Origin: Lysobacterales bacterium
GTDB lineage: Bacteria > Pseudomonadota > Gammaproteobacteria > Xanthomonadales > Marinicellaceae
Assembly: GCA_026990095.1 (NCBI GenBank)
Contig: JALSIL010000342.1
Span: forward strand, 1 to 15,480
Direction of reading: 5' to 3'
DNA: 15,480 nt
Shown here piece after piece: positions 6,068-14,374 of the stretch. The position numbers and the translations under genes are program-made. The notes below the pieces were generated by a model. It saw only the letters and a program-made list of their open reading frames with translations, had not been told where the DNA came from and did not search any database. How positions within the stretch are numbered: position 1 is the first letter of the stretch; each line of letters opens with the position of its first letter.

Positions 6068-6892
6068 ATGATGAGTAAGTTTATTGATAAATTATACCAA
6101 GCACAAGTGCAAAACAATTCATTGGTTTGCGTGGGTCTTGACCCCAATAGGGGCAAGATTAATGCACTTGGCTTGGAATTATTTAGCTGGCTAGTTAAAA
6201 TTGTCGATGCAGTTGCCGATAATATTTGTGCATTTAAGCCTCAGATAGCTCACTTTTCAGCCATTTCTGCTGAAAATGATTTAAAAAATATTATTGCCTA
6301 TATTCATGAAAAGTACCCTAATATTCCTGTAATTCTCGATGCTAAGCGTGGAGATATAGGAACAACAGCCCAACAGTATGCCATTGAAGCCTTTGAAAAA
6401 TACCAAGCCGACGCGGTGACCGTTAATCCGTATCTTGGTCACGATTCTTTGCAACCCTTTTTGGATTATGCCGATAAAGGCGTGATTGCTTTGTGTAAAA
6501 CCTCTAATGCTGGTTCGAATGAATTTCAAAACTTAAAAATGGAAAATGGTAAAACCTTGTATGAGCAAGTGGCAGAAAATGCTGCTCATAAATGGAACAG
6601 CAATAAAAACCTGTTGCTGGTTGTGGGAGCAACCTATCCTCAAGAGTTGGCGAAAATTCGTTCAATTGTTGGTGATATGCCTTTGCTAATTCCTGGAATC
6701 GGCGCACAAGGGGGCGATGTTGCAGCCACCTTAAAAGCGGGATTAAATTCCAATCCCAAACAGTCAGGTTTAATTATTTCATCCTCGCGTGGGATTATTT
6801 ATGCAGGCAAATACCAAGATGACTTTGCTGATAAAGCCAAACATGCTTGTTTAGCACTAAATCGGCAAATCAATGACTTTTGGTCTATTTAA
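6068..6892 (+). CDS. pyrF: Orotidine 5'-phosphate decarboxylase, type 2 (PyrF)
   Basis: PyrF decarboxylates orotidine monophosphate to UMP, the last step of de novo pyrimidine nucleotide synthesis, in the cytosol. The 274-residue length and the motif DAKRGDIGTTAQQYA (91-105) identify the longer type 2 family. The catalytic Asp-x-Lys-x-x-Asp is Asp91, Lys93 and Asp96. Other expected elements are VCVGLDP (20-26, start of the barrel and substrate-binding Asp), KPQIAHF (57-63), TVNPYLG (118-124), and the phosphate-binding end with PGIGAQGGD (209-217) and SSSRGI (238-243). Two adjacent ATG codons (6068, 6071) can start the gene; the choice changes one residue. Its stop overlaps a small hairpin (6872-6899). 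The efflux adaptor gene begins 51 bases downstream on the same strand, so cotranscription is possible although the functions are unrelated. Confidence 0.95.
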   Translation: MMSKFIDKLYQAQVQNNSLVCVGLDPNRGKINALGLELFSWLVKIVDAVADNICAFKPQIAHFSAISAENDLKNIIAYIHEKYPNIPVILDAKRGDIGTTAQQYAIEAFEKYQADAVTVNPYLGHDSLQPFLDYADKGVIALCKTSNAGSNEFQNLKMENGKTLYEQVAENAAHKWNSNKNLLLVVGATYPQELAKIRSIVGDMPLLIPGIGAQGGDVAATLKAGLNSNPKQSGLIISSSRGIIYAGKYQDDFADKAKHACLALNRQINDFWSI

Positions 6893-6899
6893 AGTCATT
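6872..6899 (+). other. Hairpin spanning the pyrF stop codon
   Basis: AATGACTTT (6872-6880) and AAAGTCATT (6891-6899) form a perfect 9-bp stem with a 10-base loop. No T-tract follows, so it is at best a weak terminator or a stabilising 3' structure between pyrF and the efflux genes. Confidence 0.35.
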
Positions 6900-6916
6900 T
6901 CCTAACCATGTAAAAT
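6888..6916 (+). promoter_or_regulatory. Possible promoter for the efflux genes
   Basis: TTTAAA (6888-6893) and TAAAAT (6911-6916, 5 of 6 consensus bases) are 17 bases apart, 28 bases before the ATG at 6944. The -35 match is only 4 of 6 and overlaps the hairpin at the end of pyrF, so the call is weak. Confidence 0.3.
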
Positions 6917-6943
6917 AACAAATATTTCTGAAATAAAAAACTT

Positions 6944-8125
6944 ATGTCTAAATCAAATTATCAATTGCCACCAATGGGAACCCCAAAAGCAACAACTAAA
7001 TCAAACAAAATAATACCCGTGATGGTTGTTTTATTCGTCACGGCACTTTTGGTTTTTATCATGATGAAAATACAACCAAAGGAACAGAAAAAAGCGGACG
7101 CAAAAATCATTCCTGCGGTGGAAGTTATTCAAGTTAGCCCCATTGATTTTGTCATACCAATAAAATCCGATGGTTTGGTTATTCCCAAAACCAAGATTAA
7201 TATTTCTGCCGAAGCCAGTGGCAGAATTGTTTTTGTGTCGGATAATTTTATTAACGGCAGCCAATTTAACAAAGGCGATGCCTTGATTAAAATTGATCCT
7301 GTTGATTACCAATTGGCAGTCACGCGTGCTCAAGCCAATGTGGCAGCCCAACAAGCCAACTTGGATTTACAACAAGCCAAAAGTGATTTAGCCAAAAGCG
7401 ATTGGAAAAAATACGGTAAAAAAGGTAAGCCAAACCCATTAAATCTTAACTTACCGCAAGTTGCCAGTGCCAAAGCGGCTTTATCCGGAGCGCGTGCCGA
7501 TTTAAAACTTGCCAAACGAAATTTAGAAAAAACCACGGTTGTTGCACCATTTTCTGGAGTGATTCTTGCCAAAATGGTGGATGTTGGGCAATTTGTTAAC
7601 TTATCAACGCCATTGGCGAGTATTGCATCAACTGAAATTGCGGAAATTCGCATGAGTTTATCGGATGAACAACTGCATAACAGTGGCTTGGATAAATTTG
7701 ATGGAACACAAAAAGTGTCGGTAAAAATTACCAGTCAAGAAATGCCCGAAGTTCAGTGGCAGGGCACAATTGCCAGTATCGAAGCCCAACGCGATGCAAA
7801 AACCTTGTTCAACTATGCTGTGATTGAGGTGTCGCACCCTTTTACGCAACAAGCGATTCCATTGCGATTCAATACCTATGTGAGCATTAACTTAAAAGGC
7901 AAAACACTCTTTAAGGTTTATCCAGTCGAACGAGGTTACGTTACACTTGATAATCAAGTTAAGGTATTTTCTCCACAATCAACCTTGGCTTATAAAAAAA
8001 TTAAGGTTGCCTATGCCGATGCAGATTTTAATTACATAAGCTCAGGCATTAATGCCAAGGACAAAGTGATTACCACGGGACTGTCTCACATTAAAGTGGG
8101 CGATAAACTCGTGCTTGCTAAATAA
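6944..8125 (+). CDS. RND efflux pump periplasmic adaptor subunit (HlyD/AcrA family)
   Basis: This membrane fusion protein would link the inner-membrane RND transporter to an outer-membrane channel. The 393 residues show a short cytosolic tail, one membrane anchor (about 23-42, IIPVMVVLFVTALLVFIMMK) and no lipobox. A split lipoyl domain follows: first half about 85-120 with ISAEASGRI and GDALIKIDP, second half about 197-228 with VVAPFSGVI and VDVGQFV. Between the halves lies an Ala/Gln/Lys-rich coiled-coil hairpin (about 122-197), whose tip carries a basic KYGKKGKPNP stretch. Beta-barrel and membrane-proximal domains make up the rest. The ATG at 6944 has no strong ribosome binding site. The permease gene begins 14 bases after its stop, so the two form an operon. 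The substrate cannot be deduced. Confidence 0.92.
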   Translation: MSKSNYQLPPMGTPKATTKSNKIIPVMVVLFVTALLVFIMMKIQPKEQKKADAKIIPAVEVIQVSPIDFVIPIKSDGLVIPKTKINISAEASGRIVFVSDNFINGSQFNKGDALIKIDPVDYQLAVTRAQANVAAQQANLDLQQAKSDLAKSDWKKYGKKGKPNPLNLNLPQVASAKAALSGARADLKLAKRNLEKTTVVAPFSGVILAKMVDVGQFVNLSTPLASIASTEIAEIRMSLSDEQLHNSGLDKFDGTQKVSVKITSQEMPEVQWQGTIASIEAQRDAKTLFNYAVIEVSHPFTQQAIPLRFNTYVSINLKGKTLFKVYPVERGYVTLDNQVKVFSPQSTLAYKKIKVAYADADFNYISSGINAKDKVITTGLSHIKVGDKLVLAK

Positions 8126-8128
8126 ATC

Positions 8129-8142
8129 AGGAGATGAGCATG
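8129..8142 (+). promoter_or_regulatory. Ribosome binding site deciding the permease start
   Basis: AGGAG at 8129-8133 lies six bases before the ATG at 8140, the ideal spacing. The in-frame ATG at 8134 directly abuts the AGGAG and so cannot be well used. The permease therefore most likely starts at 8140. Confidence 0.75.
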
Positions 8143-11100
8143 AATAACTGGCGAAAAGGTCTGATTTATTGGTTTTCGGTTAATCCCGTGGCGGCTAATT
8201 TGTTAATGGTTATTATCATATTAGTGGGTTTGATTTCGATGGCCTCCATTCGCAAAGAAATGTTTCCAACCACGCAGGTTAGTATGGTTAATATTACCGT
8301 GGCTTTTCCTGGTGCTTCACCCTCAGAGGTTGAAGAGGGTGTCTGTTTAAAAGTGGAACAAGCACTAAATGGCATCAATGGAATTGACAAAATCACTTGT
8401 ACGGCTTTAGAAAATTCTGGTTCTACGTTGGTTGAAGTGGATGATGCTTATGATTTAGGTATGGTTACCAATGACATTAAGAATAAAATTGATGGCATTA
8501 ATTCCTTTCCTGAACAAGTTGAAAAGCCTATTGTCAGTCAGCTTGATGTTGCCTTTCAAGCCATCTATGTCTCCGTATTCGGAGATGTTTCACCCAAGAA
8601 ATTACGTGAGTTTGCCTTTGATGTGCGCGATGACCTTATCGACTTGCCTGGGATTTCAGCCGTTAAAGTCGAAGGCGCACGCGATTTAGAGGTCAGTATT
8701 GAAGTTTCTGAAAATACTTTGCGAAAATATAATCTAACCTTTGATGAAATAGCATTAGCCATTCGATCCTCGTCTTTAGATTTACCCGCAGGTGCGATTA
8801 AATCTAAAAAGGGCGATATTTTGGTGCGGGCATTGGGCTTAAAAGACTCAGCAGAAGATTTTGAGAATATTATCGTGCGTTCTTTCCCCAATGGTGCAGT
8901 TTTAAAACTCAAAGACATTGCAGAAGTTACCGATGGCTTTGCCGAATCCTCTCGTTTTGCCAAATTTGATGGTGGTACGGCGTTATCCATTCGCATTAAT
9001 GCCATTGGTGATGATGATATTATTGACGTTACCAATAAGGTCAAAAAATACGTGGAGGACAAACAAAAAACCTTAGATGATAGTTTACATATAACACATT
9101 GGTCGGATATTTCTCATTATGTGCATGGACGTATTGATTTAATGACTAAAAATTTATTTTTGGGTGCTTTACTGGTTTTGATTATTCTTACTCTATTCTT
9201 ACGCCTTAAAGTGGCTTTTTGGGTCATGATTGGATTGCCTGTTGCCTTTTTGGGGACATTTATGGTGATGGGGTATTTGGGTGTTACCATTAATATGTTA
9301 TCGTTGTTTGGCTTTATCTTGGTGTTGGGTATTGTGGTAGATGATGCAATTGTTATTGGTGAAAGTGCCTACAAAGAAATTCAAGACAAAGGTCATACCA
9401 TAGAAAATGTGGTCAAAGGGGCACAAAAAGTGGCATTGCCAGCCACTTTTGGGGTGTTAACAACCATTGCAGCATTTGTGCCCTTGTTATTTGTTGGGAC
9501 TATGTTTGGGAGTTTTTTTGAAGCCATTGCTTGGGTGGTTATTTTGAACTTGCTGTTTTCTTTGGTGGAATCTAAGCTTATATTGCCAGCACATTTGGCT
9601 CACATGAAACTTACCGATATTGAAACCCAAAATCCAGGTTGGCTCTTACGTATCCAACGCAGAGTCAATGCCTTTTTAGATAATTTCATTAAAAATCGCT
9701 ACCAACCCCTATTGCATAAGGCGGTTAGACGTCCATTTTTAGCCACGCTTGTGTTTATTTGTGTATTGGGTTTGTCCATTGTCATGCTGAAAACAGGCGT
9801 TGTTCGATTTGTGATGAACCCCCAATTTTCAGCTGATTATATCTATGGGCAAGTGAAAATGACCGAAGGCACATCCGATGTTATTACCGAATCAGCCATA
9901 GCTCAACTTGAAGAGGCCTTACTTCAAATTGACAGGGAATATTCCCAAAGTATTGGCAAACAAAAAGGCGGCGTTGTTACTCATGTGTCGGTTGTAAAAG
10001 AAAATCAACTCGATGGGCGTGTATTGGTTGAACTGGTTAAAGAAGACAGTTTGATTACCAGTGATGATTTAATGAAATTATGGCGAGAACGAGTCGGTAC
10101 AATTAATGGTGCCGAAGTTTTGGCCTATCGAGCCCTGGGCGGGCCAGGTGATGGACCTGAAATTGCCTTTAAATTATCTTCTGATAATGTCGAAGAACTC
10201 AAAAGTGCCTCCAGTGAACTGGCGGATAAGATAAGACAATTCAATGGTGTCGCAGATATTCGCAATTCCATGAAAGATGGTAAAGACGAAGTGCAATTAA
10301 CCCTAAAACCACGAGGCCGAAATTTAGGTTTATCGCAACGGGATTTGGCTAATCAAGTACGTCAGGCTTTTTATGGTGATGAAATTCAACGTTTGCAACG
10401 CGATATTGATGAGGTCAAGGTTATGCTCAAATACCCATTAAAGGAACGTGAAACCTTAGCCACTTTAGAGAATATGCGCATACGTTTAAAAGACGGAACG
10501 GCTATTCCCTTAAAAATTGTAGCAACCACAACGATGGGCAAAGCCAGTGATGTGATAACCCGAATCGATAAGAAACGCTCAAGCACAATAACAGGTGATG
10601 CGGATTTAAAAGTAGCAAACCCCAATGCGATTATGGCTGAAATTAAAGAAAAGGGTGGTTTTTTAGAAAAACTCAAACAAAAATACCCGTCAATAAAATC
10701 ATCACCCGATGGTGTCGCAAAAGAGATGGCTGAGTTAGGTGTTGGGCTTATTAAAGGTTTTGTGATTGCTTTGTTATTCATTTATATGTTAATGGCGATT
10801 CCGCTTAAATCCTATACCCAGCCTTTGATTATTATGATGGTGATTCCCTTTGGAATAACGGGTGCCATCTTAGGTCACTGGATAACCGGTTATACCATGA
10901 GCATGATTTCCATGTTTGGTGTGATTGCTTTGGGCGGCGTTGTGGTTAATGACTCATTGGTTATGGTGGATTTTATTAATAAATACCGCTTGGCAGGACA
11001 CACAACACTTGAGGCAGCACTTGAGGCAGGCACACGGCGATTTAGGGCTATATTATTGACCTCGTTAACGACATTTTTTGGCTTAGTGCCAATGCTGATG

Positions 11101-11250
11101 GAAAAATCCTTACAAGCACAAGTAATAATACCGATGGCAATATCTTTGGCATTCGGTATTTTATTTGCTACTGTTATTACCTTAATTTTGATACCAGTTT
11201 GGTATGTGATACTCGATAGGATTAAGAAACGTTTTAAACAAGCTGAATAG
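8140..11250 (+). CDS. RND-family inner-membrane efflux permease (AcrB-like)
   Basis: A proton-driven exporter of the RND superfamily, 1036 residues from the ATG at 8140 (AcrB has 1049). It shows the expected duplicated layout: a first membrane helix (about 15-35), a large periplasmic loop with AFPGASPSEVEEGV, a block of helices at about 335-560, a second periplasmic loop, and a final helix block from about 910. The proton-relay pair Asp401-Asp402 is present in the fourth helix (GIVVDDAIVIGE). In the tenth helix the position of AcrB Lys940 holds Asn937, followed by Asp938 (GGVVVNDSLVMVDF), as in a non-AcrB-like subgroup. The adaptor gene lies just upstream. No outer-membrane channel gene is adjacent, so a TolC-like partner elsewhere is inferred. 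Drug, metal or other substrate is unknown. Confidence 0.93.
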   Translation: MNNWRKGLIYWFSVNPVAANLLMVIIILVGLISMASIRKEMFPTTQVSMVNITVAFPGASPSEVEEGVCLKVEQALNGINGIDKITCTALENSGSTLVEVDDAYDLGMVTNDIKNKIDGINSFPEQVEKPIVSQLDVAFQAIYVSVFGDVSPKKLREFAFDVRDDLIDLPGISAVKVEGARDLEVSIEVSENTLRKYNLTFDEIALAIRSSSLDLPAGAIKSKKGDILVRALGLKDSAEDFENIIVRSFPNGAVLKLKDIAEVTDGFAESSRFAKFDGGTALSIRINAIGDDDIIDVTNKVKKYVEDKQKTLDDSLHITHWSDISHYVHGRIDLMTKNLFLGALLVLIILTLFLRLKVAFWVMIGLPVAFLGTFMVMGYLGVTINMLSLFGFILVLGIVVDDAIVIGESAYKEIQDKGHTIENVVKGAQKVALPATFGVLTTIAAFVPLLFVGTMFGSFFEAIAWVVILNLLFSLVESKLILPAHLAHMKLTDIETQNPGWLLRIQRRVNAFLDNFIKNRYQPLLHKAVRRPFLATLVFICVLGLSIVMLKTGVVRFVMNPQFSADYIYGQVKMTEGTSDVITESAIAQLEEALLQIDREYSQSIGKQKGGVVTHVSVVKENQLDGRVLVELVKEDSLITSDDLMKLWRERVGTINGAEVLAYRALGGPGDGPEIAFKLSSDNVEELKSASSELADKIRQFNGVADIRNSMKDGKDEVQLTLKPRGRNLGLSQRDLANQVRQAFYGDEIQRLQRDIDEVKVMLKYPLKERETLATLENMRIRLKDGTAIPLKIVATTTMGKASDVITRIDKKRSSTITGDADLKVANPNAIMAEIKEKGGFLEKLKQKYPSIKSSPDGVAKEMAELGVGLIKGFVIALLFIYMLMAIPLKSYTQPLIIMMVIPFGITGAILGHWITGYTMSMISMFGVIALGGVVVNDSLVMVDFINKYRLAGHTTLEAALEAGTRRFRAILLTSLTTFFGLVPMLMEKSLQAQVIIPMAISLAFGILFATVITLILIPVWYVILDRIKKRFKQAE

Positions 11251-11311
11251 CTAACCTGGTTACAAAGTGACTTTTAGTGAGATACTTCCCACTTGCCAAG
11301 TTAATGAACAG

Positions 11312-11353
11312 TAAATCTTGATGGTACACGAAGTTACGCACCATCAAGATTTA
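11312..11353. terminator. Long hairpin between converging genes, probable terminator
   Basis: TAAATCTTGATGGT (11312-11325) and ACCATCAAGATTTA (11340-11353) form a perfect 14-bp stem with a 14-base loop. It lies between the permease stop (11250) and the stop of the converging gene (11365). No proper T-tract follows on either strand, so it may be an inefficient terminator or a transcript-stabilising structure. The remaining DNA from 11251 to 11311 shows only the short dyad TAACC-T-GGTTA at 11252-11262. Confidence 0.5.
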
Positions 11354-11364
11354 ATTAGGTGTAC

Positions 11365-11883
11365 TTACTTAATGCGTTTAACTTTAACACCGCGTCCAAA
11401 GCCATCAACGTATAATAGCCAACTGCCCAAGGACTTAGGTTTAATGGTTATCTTTGGGTTTGTTCTTTTAGGGATGTAAAAGGATGAGCTTTCGGTTTGT
11501 TTCCAGACTTGTCCGTTGGCTAATTTAAAGATGTTTTTACCTTTCCATCCGTTAAAATCACCAACGATGGTGGACTTAATGGTTTCACGCTCAGATTCTT
11601 CTCTTCGAAAGCCCATAAAACGTTTCTTTTCCTTTTTGACTTCTTCAGCAATCACTTCTTTTTTTATCTTTTTCTCTACTTCTGCACGGATTTCTTGCTT
11701 TATTTCTTCCCGTGTTTCTTCTTGAGAATTTTGCAGCCAATCCAACAAAGCGAATTTTTCAGCTGAAGAAAGCTTGTAAATTCCAGTAGTTACAGTTGTT
11801 TTTTCATCCATTTTACTAAATATGTCTTCTAAAGAATAAGACGAAAATGGTAAGATTAGTGCCAATATTATTAAATTACGCAT
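11365..11883 (-). CDS. Exported protein with charged coiled coil and C-terminal small beta domain, unknown function
   Basis: This 172-residue protein begins with a short signal peptide (MRNLIILALILPFSSYS, about 1-17). A hydrophobic helical region (KLSSAEKFALLDWLQ, about 37-51) comes next. An extreme Glu/Lys-rich stretch (about 53-100, EETREEIKQEIRAEVEKKIK onward) should form a long charged helix or coiled coil. The C-terminal part (about 104-172) contains STIVGDFNGWKGKNIFKLAN followed by GQVWKQT. I recall this 'GxFxGWxGxxxFxLxNGQxW' pattern from small uncharacterised exported proteins of Xanthomonadales-like bacteria, probably a small beta barrel. It has no cysteines, so the fold does not depend on disulphides. 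It converges on the efflux operon and diverges from the Ig-repeat gene, with 117 bases between. The ATG at 11883 has no clear ribosome binding site. A TAAAAT (11916-11921, minus strand) could be its -10 box. Confidence 0.65.
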   Translation of the reverse strand: MRNLIILALILPFSSYSLEDIFSKMDEKTTVTTGIYKLSSAEKFALLDWLQNSQEETREEIKQEIRAEVEKKIKKEVIAEEVKKEKKRFMGFRREESERETIKSTIVGDFNGWKGKNIFKLANGQVWKQTESSSFYIPKRTNPKITIKPKSLGSWLLYVDGFGRGVKVKRIK

Positions 11884-11968
11884 GAATTTTTATTTTTTTT
11901 AAATTAATTAACACTATTTTACCTAAACTAACAAAGTTTTAACACAGTAAAAATAAAAAGAAGCTAAA

Positions 11969-12004
11969 ATGCGACCAAACACAACAAAACAACGTATAAA
12001 ATGA
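11969..12004 (+). CDS. Upstream 11-codon open reading frame overlapping the next start (ATGA)
   Basis: ATG at 11969, preceded by AGAAG (11959-11963) at five bases, opens a frame encoding MRPNTTKQRIK. Its TGA stop (12002-12004) overlaps the ATG at 12001 in an ATGA junction. The downstream gene lacks its own Shine-Dalgarno sequence, so terminating ribosomes could reinitiate there. The codons are not enriched for one amino acid, so classical attenuation is unlikely. It may equally be chance in an A-rich leader. Confidence 0.35.
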   Translation: MRPNTTKQRIK

Positions 12005-14298
12005 CAAGATTTATGAATAGTACACCATCACCAATGGCTAAGTTAATTAGTCAAACCAAACGACTACTGGTTATTGCAAGTTTATCACTAATGACATTAA
12101 ATGCATCGGCTTATGATATTGCTATTAACGGTTCTGAATATTTAGGACTTGCACCCGTTTTAGATGGTTTGGGAGCACCAACGACCAATTTGATGGAATA
12201 CGATTATACCAGTACGCCTAGCACCCTAAGTTTTCATGTTGTTGATCCACTTGTTTGTGCCAGTAAAGCCAACTCTGCTTCTCCAAACATTATTACTCAG
12301 GTTCAAGATGGTAATGGTATTGAAGTGACCACCATGCAAAATAATATCATCACCACTGTGTACGACCTAGACAATAATCAGTTTAATATCACAACAGATG
12401 ATACCATTGCTTGTGCAACCGTAGCCGATGCTGCCAATAATGTTTTTGTTGTTCCCAATCCTGACGTCATTTATGAAAATGGGTTTGAGAGTGGAGCTTT
12501 TTTATTAAATGACGATATAAAGTTAACCTTATTAAAAGTCGTTGATTCAAGTACCATACCAATGGTTACTGAGCCGTTTCCTTCGACTCCTATTTTTGTT
12601 TCAAATAATCAAACGGTTGAATACCAATATGTTATTAGCAATAATTCACTAAATGGCAACCCTGATTTAACTGTGGATTTTGTAGAATATTATAGCTTAA
12701 TGGCAAATAATGGACCTATTTTTGATGATGTACAAGATTGGACTTGTACCGTTCCTGTCGGTTCACAAGCCACGACAAGCTGTGGAACATTTACTTTTGG
12801 AAGCGAAACCGTCAGATTAGATAATGCGGTTGTAGCCTCTGGAGACAGTTTAATAGTGTATGCAAAAAGGTTGGCATTGGTTGATGCTAATGATATTGCT
12901 AATAATTTAAAGTTGGATATGCTCGCATCGGCTTTTATCGTTGATGCCGCTGTTACAGATAGTTATTTGGATAACAACACCACTTACCAACAATTTGGCA
13001 GCTCGTTGGTTACAGCCACGCAGTTGGTCATGACAGGACAACCAAATACCACAGTGACATCTGGCAGCACTCTTGGCTCAATTATTGTCGAATTTCAAGA
13101 TGCAGGTGGGCTTATTGATGCCAATAACAACAGTGCAGTAACCATTGCGATTCAAAACAATCCTTCTTCTGGCAATTTGTCTGGAACAATTACTAAAGCA
13201 GCGGTTAATGGAATTGCAACTTTTTCTGATTTAAGTATTGATTTAGTCGGTGCAGGTTATACTTTAGTCGCAACTGGTGGTGGTTTTACAAGCTCTGATT
13301 CTAGTGGTATTAATGTAACGGCTGCAGCTGCATCGCAATTAGCAATAATTACGCAACCAGCAGATACAGTAGCAGGAGGAACGATAAATCCAGTTACGGT
13401 AGAATTACAAGATTTAAATGGGAACTTAGTCACAAGTTCTGGCAGTTTAGTTCAGGCAAGTATTGTACCATTTACTGGAGGGGGTGGGACATTAACTGGA
13501 ACCAATACCGTCACTGTTACTAATGGCTTAGCTACTTTCACCTCACTAAGTATAGACACGACAGGTTTAAACTATCAGCTTAGGTTTACTTCCAATATTG
13601 GAACAGTCTCAACAACCGATTCCATTCCATTCGATATAACAGCCGTACCTGTAGCGGCTAATTCTACGTTTGGCGTTAGTGTTAGCTCTGAAACAGCAGG
13701 AACAGATGTCACTTACAGTGCTGTTATTAACGATGCCACAGGTGCACCTGTTGGTTCAGGAATATTGGTTTCTTTTGCCATGACGAACACAGGCAATGCC
13801 AATACCCCAGATGTTAATTGTATAACCGATAATTCGGGTACTTGCAGTGTTGTTGCAAGCAGTACGTTGGTCGGCACAACCAGTGTTGTTGCAGATATTG
13901 GGGGCTCAAATATTGTAACTGTCACAAGTGGATTATTTAGTACAACAACATGGCAAGCAGGCGTGCCAGATGGCAGTATGTCCAATTTTTGGGTGGATGT
14001 TTCAACTGCAAACACTAACTCAAATGTTAACCTAATAGCAGAAGTCAATGATCAATATGGAAACCCTGTATCAGGGGTGCCAATTACGTTTGAATTGTCA
14101 GACTCAGCAGGTGCAAATACACCAAGCTTTGTTCAGTGTGTCAATGCCACAGATTCAGTTGGGAGTTGTGCGGCTGTTGTTACAAGTGCCAGTACAGGTA
14201 CAACTGATGTGATAGGAGCCGGTAGTGGCTTTCCTCCATTTTCAATCACCAATCCGACACCTCCTATGGGATTCGGTCGAGTGGTTACTTGGCAGTAG
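12001..14298 (+). CDS. Exported multi-domain protein with four Ig-like repeats
   Basis: The 765-residue protein has a signal peptide within about residues 12-37 (KLISQTKRLLVIASLSLMTL then NASA, cleaved before YDIAING). An N-terminal domain of unknown type (38-170) carries a Cys86/Cys138 pair and ends with DVIYENGFES, close to the NGFE motif common in exported proteins of Xanthomonadales- and Marinicella-like bacteria. A DUF11-like beta domain (about 171-335) with Cys249/Cys261 follows. Then come two similar Ig-like repeats (about 339-440 and 443-548, both with FQD/LQD and GxATFxxLSID) and two Big_1/invasin-like repeats (about 555-651 and 659-765, VNDQYGNPVSGVPITF). The last two each carry a matching close cysteine pair (607/615 and 713/723). 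No C-terminal anchor or barrel is visible. Possible starts are ATG 12001, 12013 and 12034; none has a good ribosome binding site. An adhesive or surface-structural role is plausible but unproven. Confidence 0.75.
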   Translation: MTRFMNSTPSPMAKLISQTKRLLVIASLSLMTLNASAYDIAINGSEYLGLAPVLDGLGAPTTNLMEYDYTSTPSTLSFHVVDPLVCASKANSASPNIITQVQDGNGIEVTTMQNNIITTVYDLDNNQFNITTDDTIACATVADAANNVFVVPNPDVIYENGFESGAFLLNDDIKLTLLKVVDSSTIPMVTEPFPSTPIFVSNNQTVEYQYVISNNSLNGNPDLTVDFVEYYSLMANNGPIFDDVQDWTCTVPVGSQATTSCGTFTFGSETVRLDNAVVASGDSLIVYAKRLALVDANDIANNLKLDMLASAFIVDAAVTDSYLDNNTTYQQFGSSLVTATQLVMTGQPNTTVTSGSTLGSIIVEFQDAGGLIDANNNSAVTIAIQNNPSSGNLSGTITKAAVNGIATFSDLSIDLVGAGYTLVATGGGFTSSDSSGINVTAAAASQLAIITQPADTVAGGTINPVTVELQDLNGNLVTSSGSLVQASIVPFTGGGGTLTGTNTVTVTNGLATFTSLSIDTTGLNYQLRFTSNIGTVSTTDSIPFDITAVPVAANSTFGVSVSSETAGTDVTYSAVINDATGAPVGSGILVSFAMTNTGNANTPDVNCITDNSGTCSVVASSTLVGTTSVVADIGGSNIVTVTSGLFSTTTWQAGVPDGSMSNFWVDVSTANTNSNVNLIAEVNDQYGNPVSGVPITFELSDSAGANTPSFVQCVNATDSVGSCAAVVTSASTGTTDVIGAGSGFPPFSITNPTPPMGFGRVVTWQ

Positions 14299-14317
14299 TA
14301 ATAACTTGTACAAAAAT

Positions 14318-14349
14318 AAAAAAGCCTTTGAAAGTTCAAAGGCTTTTTT
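14318..14349. terminator. Bidirectional rho-independent terminator between converging genes
   Basis: AAAAAAGCCTTTGAA (14318-14332) and TTCAAAGGCTTTTTT (14335-14349) form a nearly complete hairpin with T-runs on both strands. It lies 20 bases after the Ig-repeat gene stop and 26 bases before the stop of the converging YebC-family gene, so it can end both messages. Confidence 0.92.
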
Positions 14350-14374
14350 ATGAAGTGCTTATTTGGGTTAGGGT

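Noticed and set aside
7330..7653. 107-codon minus-strand frame inside the adaptor gene
   Set aside because: It is antisense to the lipoyl and coiled-coil coding region; its composition reflects that gene's codons.
8565..9062. 165-codon open frame on the minus strand inside the RND permease gene
   Set aside because: Its translation has no recognisable domain, and it lies fully antisense to a strongly conserved coding region. It is a shadow frame.
10386..10781. 131-codon minus-strand frame inside the 3' half of the permease gene
   Set aside because: It is antisense to conserved RND sequence, has no ribosome binding site and no recognisable domain.
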